A stretch of 43,539 nt of DNA from JAVBNN01 sp031551525 (GTDB lineage: Bacteria; Bacillota; Negativicutes; Acidaminococcales; JAISLQ01): the NCBI GenBank assembly GCA_031551525.1, contig JAVBNN010000006.1, positions 1 to 43,539 of the forward strand. The letters run 5' to 3'. The notes beneath the pieces were generated by a model. That model was not told where the DNA came from. It ran no database searches and saw nothing but the letters and a program-made list of their open reading frames with translations. Of the stretch, positions 40,969 to 43,539 are shown piece by piece. A program made the translations under genes and the position numbers. Positions within the stretch are counted from its first letter, which is position 1, and every line of letters starts with the position of its first letter.

Positions 40969-41606
40969 CAGGCGCCCTCCTTGTCAGTTTTCACAGCTGA
41001 AGTATTATCAGGCGCCCCGGCATAGTTATTATTAAAAATAAAGTTGCCAGCCGCAGAATCCCAGTATATTTTTATATTTTTCCCGCTTACCCCGAGCGGC
41101 ATCAATATGCTGCGGGTATTATCCAACTGCATATGTGAATTCAGGACTGTTTCAGATACAAAACCTTTGATCGGCAAAGCTTCGAGCACACCGTCTTTAT
41201 TTTCACCTATAATACATATTTCGTTCAGCTGCACCCGGCGTCCGTCTTCTTTCCCAAGACCCAGTATTACTATCTCTTCCCGGCTGTCGTCACGCAGTTT
41301 TGCTTTATAAATGGAATATTCACGACTGTTGAACATCTGCAGCGCAAATATTTTGTCCTTAACATAATAAGCTACCAGCAGCAGTTTGCGGTCTGACGAC
41401 AAATGTTTTGTCTCTACATGAGCCGTCTTGGCATAACTTCCAAAATCGGCGGTCAGCGGCGTAAGCAACGCGCCGGTGGCATCAAACTGGTATTTGTGGG
41501 CCAAATATCGGTCGGCGGCCTCCCCTTTTCCGGAAAATCCCATAAATATAAGGCCGACCACCAAGAGCGCCGCCCCAAACATCTTACAGAGCGATATTTG
41601 TTTCAT
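40968..41606 (-). CDS. Exported or membrane-anchored protein of unknown function
   Basis: 212 residues from the ATG at 41606 (GAGGT upstream); a longer frame reaches to 41711 but adds a lysine-rich leader without a ribosome site. N-terminal hydrophobic segment (about residues 9-24, GAALLVVGLIFMGFSG) followed by an AEAA-like possible cleavage region (GKGEAADRY). The rest is a beta-rich soluble domain with no recognised motif. One base overlap with the next gene. Family unknown. Confidence 0.75.
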   Translation of the reverse strand: MKQISLCKMFGAALLVVGLIFMGFSGKGEAADRYLAHKYQFDATGALLTPLTADFGSYAKTAHVETKHLSSDRKLLLVAYYVKDKIFALQMFNSREYSIYKAKLRDDSREEIVILGLGKEDGRRVQLNEICIIGENKDGVLEALPIKGFVSETVLNSHMQLDNTRSILMPLGVSGKNIKIYWDSAAGNFIFNNNYAGAPDNTSAVKTDKEGA

Positions 41607-41730
41607 CAAAGATACCTCGCTTTTCTGATTTTTCATCTTTTTTCTTTTCTCCACCAGCACAGGCTTTTCCTGCCAAAATATTTTTTTGTTAAAAATATAC
41701 ACCAGAGTCACCGTTTTAAATAATCCTGAT

Positions 41731-41763
41731 AAAAAAACAGGCCCTATCTCAAGATAAGGCCTG
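41731..41763 (-). terminator. Terminator after iscU
   Basis: CAGGCC and TATCT pair with AGATA and GGCCTG around a 2-base loop; on the minus strand a run of seven T follows at 41731-41737. Confidence 0.85.
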
Positions 41764-41777
41764 CTGCATTTACTTCA

Positions 41778-42239
41778 TTAGTGTTCCGGGCGCCCGCAGC
41801 AGCTTTCAGTAGCGCAGCAACTGCCACCATGGCAGCTATGTTCCTCTTCTATCTTTATATCGCTATAATCAAGACCCCTGCGTTTTTTATAGTCGACAAT
41901 AGCGGCCTTGAGCGCGTCGGCGGCCAGATTGGAACAGTGCATCTTTATCGGCGGCAGGCCGTCGAGCGCCTCGGCCACCGCTTTATTGGTAAGTTGTAAT
42001 GCTTCTGTCAAACTTTTCCCTTTGGCCAACTCAGTTGCCATGCTGCTGGTAGCGATAGCAGCCCCACAGCCAAATGTTTTAAATTTTATATCTGTTATCA
42101 CATCATCTTGTACTTTAATATAAAACTTCATTATGTCGCCGCACACGGCGTTACCAACTTCGCCCACACCATCCGCATCCGGTATCTCCCCAACATTGCG
42201 GGGGTTGGCAAAATGATCCATTACTTTTTCTGTATACAT
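41778..42239 (-). CDS. iscU: Iron-sulfur cluster scaffold IscU with a cysteine/histidine-rich tail
   Basis: Assembles 2Fe-2S and 4Fe-4S clusters from sulfur delivered by IscS. 153 residues; the three ligand cysteines are C33 (NAVCGD, followed by D35), C58 (TFGCGAA) and C102 (MHCSN). The tail from residue 133 is unusual: His 134 and 137, Cys 136, 141, 142, 147 and 148, which suggests metal binding; the ordinary protein ends at about residue 130. It is 32 bases downstream of iscS and followed by a terminator. The NifU-type C-terminal ferredoxin and Nfu domains are absent, so IscU/NifU N-terminal type is correct. Confidence 0.93.
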   Translation of the reverse strand: MYTEKVMDHFANPRNVGEIPDADGVGEVGNAVCGDIMKFYIKVQDDVITDIKFKTFGCGAAIATSSMATELAKGKSLTEALQLTNKAVAEALDGLPPIKMHCSNLAADALKAAIVDYKKRRGLDYSDIKIEEEHSCHGGSCCATESCCGRPEH

Positions 42240-42271
42240 ACCCTCTACCTTCTTCCTTTTGCCTTGCGCTG

Positions 42272-43441
42272 TCAGTTTTCCGCGCCGGCATTATAGATTG
42301 GGGACATTGCCCGGAGGCGTTCAACGATGCCCGGAAGTTTTTCCAGTACATAGTCCACATCCGCCTCACTGGTTTCATGCGACAGACTCAACCTCAGCGA
42401 CCCATGCGCGGTTTCATGATCAAGCCCGATCGCCAAAAGCACGTGCGACGGGTCGAGCGACCCCGATGTACAGGCTGAGCCGCTAGACGCCGCTATACCG
42501 GCCATATCGAGCAATAACAAAAGCCCTTCCCCTTCAATAAATCTTATGCTTACATTTGCGTTGTTTGCCAGACGCTCTTGAGGATGTCCGTTCAGCCTGG
42601 TGTGAGGTATTTTGAGCAATCCATCGATCAATTTATCCCGCAAAATCTGCATATGTTCGTTATTCGTCTCCCGGTTGGCTTCCGCCAACTCACAGGCAAG
42701 GCCCAGCCCCACTATGCCCGGTACGTTTTCCGTACCCGCCCTGAGGTTCCTTTCCTGCCCGCCGCCGTGCAATATCGGTTGCAGCCGCACGCCCTTTTTA
42801 ACATACAAAGCACCCACGCCTTTAGGGCCATGTATTTTATGTCCCGTCATGCTCAAGAGGTCTATATTGTCGCGCGTTACATCTATCTCTACATGACCTG
42901 CTGCCTGTACTGCGTCAGTATGAAAAAGCACCTTGTTTTTCCTGGCGACAGCTCCGATCTCAGCGATCGGCATAACCGTACCGATCTCATTATTGGCATA
43001 CATGATGCTAATAAGAATAGTATCAGGCCTGATAGCCGCTGCCACATCCGCGGGTGACACTCTTCCGTATTCGTCGACCGGTAAATACGTTATCTCGTAG
43101 CCTTTCTTGGAGAGGTATTCACAAGTATGCAGTATAGCATGGTGTTCTATCTTGCTGGTTATTATATGTTTTCCTTTAGAAGCGTAGCTCTCCGCAATGC
43201 CACACAAAGCCAGGTTATCCGCCTCCGTGCCGCCTCCGGTAAATATAATTTCTTCCGGCGTGGCTTTGAACAAGGCTGCCACCTGCGCCCGCGCTTTATC
43301 AAGTAGCTTTTTCGCCGCCCGCGCTTCCTCATACACACTGGAAGGATTGCCAAATGTATCTTTTAGAGCATCGCTCATCACTTGTACTACCTGACCATCC
43401 AACTTAGTAGTGGCGGCATTATCCATATATACACGTTTCAT
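42272..43441 (-). CDS. iscS: Cysteine desulfurase IscS/NifS
   Basis: PLP enzyme that takes sulfur from cysteine for cluster assembly. 389 residues; MDNAATTKLD at the start, PLP lysine in SMTGHKIHGPKG near residues 197-208, the catalytic cysteine loop SSGSACTSGS near 323-332. It is a class I type with the long loop, fitting an IscU partner. The promoter upstream carries a palindrome that may bind an Rrf2/IscR-type sensor; no such gene is inside the window. Confidence 0.95.
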   Translation of the reverse strand: MKRVYMDNAATTKLDGQVVQVMSDALKDTFGNPSSVYEEARAAKKLLDKARAQVAALFKATPEEIIFTGGGTEADNLALCGIAESYASKGKHIITSKIEHHAILHTCEYLSKKGYEITYLPVDEYGRVSPADVAAAIRPDTILISIMYANNEIGTVMPIAEIGAVARKNKVLFHTDAVQAAGHVEIDVTRDNIDLLSMTGHKIHGPKGVGALYVKKGVRLQPILHGGGQERNLRAGTENVPGIVGLGLACELAEANRETNNEHMQILRDKLIDGLLKIPHTRLNGHPQERLANNANVSIRFIEGEGLLLLLDMAGIAASSGSACTSGSLDPSHVLLAIGLDHETAHGSLRLSLSHETSEADVDYVLEKLPGIVERLRAMSPIYNAGAEN

Positions 43442-43479
43442 ACTATCCGTCCCCCTGTAACATGCCCCAGCTTTTATTT

Positions 43480-43496
43480 CCGACTTTTTGAGTCGG
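43480..43496. promoter_or_regulatory. Palindromic operator before iscS
   Basis: CCGACT-N5-AGTCGG, perfect 6-bp arms, just downstream of the -10 element near the transcription start. Candidate site for an Rrf2-family (IscR-like) repressor. Confidence 0.5.
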
Positions 43497-43507
43497 GTTT
43501 CATGTAT

Positions 43508-43536
43508 ATAATAACAAAGAAATTTTATTTTGTAAA
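43508..43536 (-). promoter_or_regulatory. SigmaA promoter of iscS-iscU
   Basis: On the minus strand TTTACA (43531-43536), 17-base spacer, TATTAT (43508-43513). Confidence 0.8.
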
Positions 43537-43539
43537 TAG

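Noticed and set aside
1..43539. CRISPR array, prophage, transposon, rRNA or tRNA
   Set aside because: No spaced identical repeats, no integrase or transposase frames, and no tRNA- or rRNA-like stretches were seen; gaps are short and filled by promoters and terminators.

Overview
The window reads as a low-to-mid GC Firmicute-type chromosome segment that probably has an outer membrane (a Negativicutes-like diderm); this assignment is an inference. Supporting points are the FliW/CsrA flagellar control pair, the cdaA-cdaR-glmM-glmS order, consensus sigmaA promoters and sigma28 promoters of Bacillus type, together with an aas-lplT lysophospholipid-recycling pair normally tied to cells with lipoprotein-rich outer envelopes. 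There are no rRNA or tRNA genes, transposases, integrases, phage genes or CRISPR arrays. Nearly all genes lie on the minus strand; only four (HD-GYP, a secreted protein, a SpeD-like protein, a GT51 glycosyltransferase) are on the plus strand.

Layout. 1-5.3 kb: late flagellar genes in the order flgM-flgN-flgK-flgL, then fliW-csrA, then the first codons of a flagellin. Sigma28 promoters stand before flgM and before flagellin. The flagellin leader carries a textbook CsrA-binding hairpin plus a GGA in the Shine-Dalgarno. 5.5-10.2 kb: an HD-GYP protein, a small secreted protein, comFC, a recD2 helicase gene broken by one in-frame TGA, and a SpeD-family protein that has lost its pyruvoyl-forming serine but sits behind a perfect consensus promoter. 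10.2-16.6 kb: a sigma54 activator and a lipid module, lplT-aas-tetR plus a CREST/alkaline-ceramidase-like membrane hydrolase. Both promoters in this module carry the same inverted repeat (GGTTAAC-N4-GTTAAC core), which makes a local TetR regulon very likely.

16.7-24.1 kb: a TPR protein, then cdaA-cdaR-FAD oxidoreductase-glmM-glmS, which couples c-di-AMP synthesis to amino-sugar precursor supply. 24.2-32.4 kb: a complete arginine operon argCJBDFGH with a consensus promoter overlapped by a palindrome. 32.4-34.6 kb: the AmmeMemoRadiSam genes (radical SAM protein and a Memo-AMMECR1 fusion), whose function is unknown. 34.7-39.1 kb: a GT51-only peptidoglycan glycosyltransferase, a GNAT, and a cobalamin methionine synthase split into a catalytic part and a separate reactivation subunit. 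39.2-43.5 kb: a YneA-like LysM protein under a LexA-like box, an AEC permease, two unrecognised proteins, and the iscS-iscU iron-sulfur pair behind a promoter with a palindromic operator.

The most interesting items are the TetR/lipid regulon including the CREST hydrolase, the SpeD pseudoenzyme, the recD2 nonsense codon, and the compact CsrA/FliW/flagellin control unit. All family names come from reading the sequences; no database search was run.
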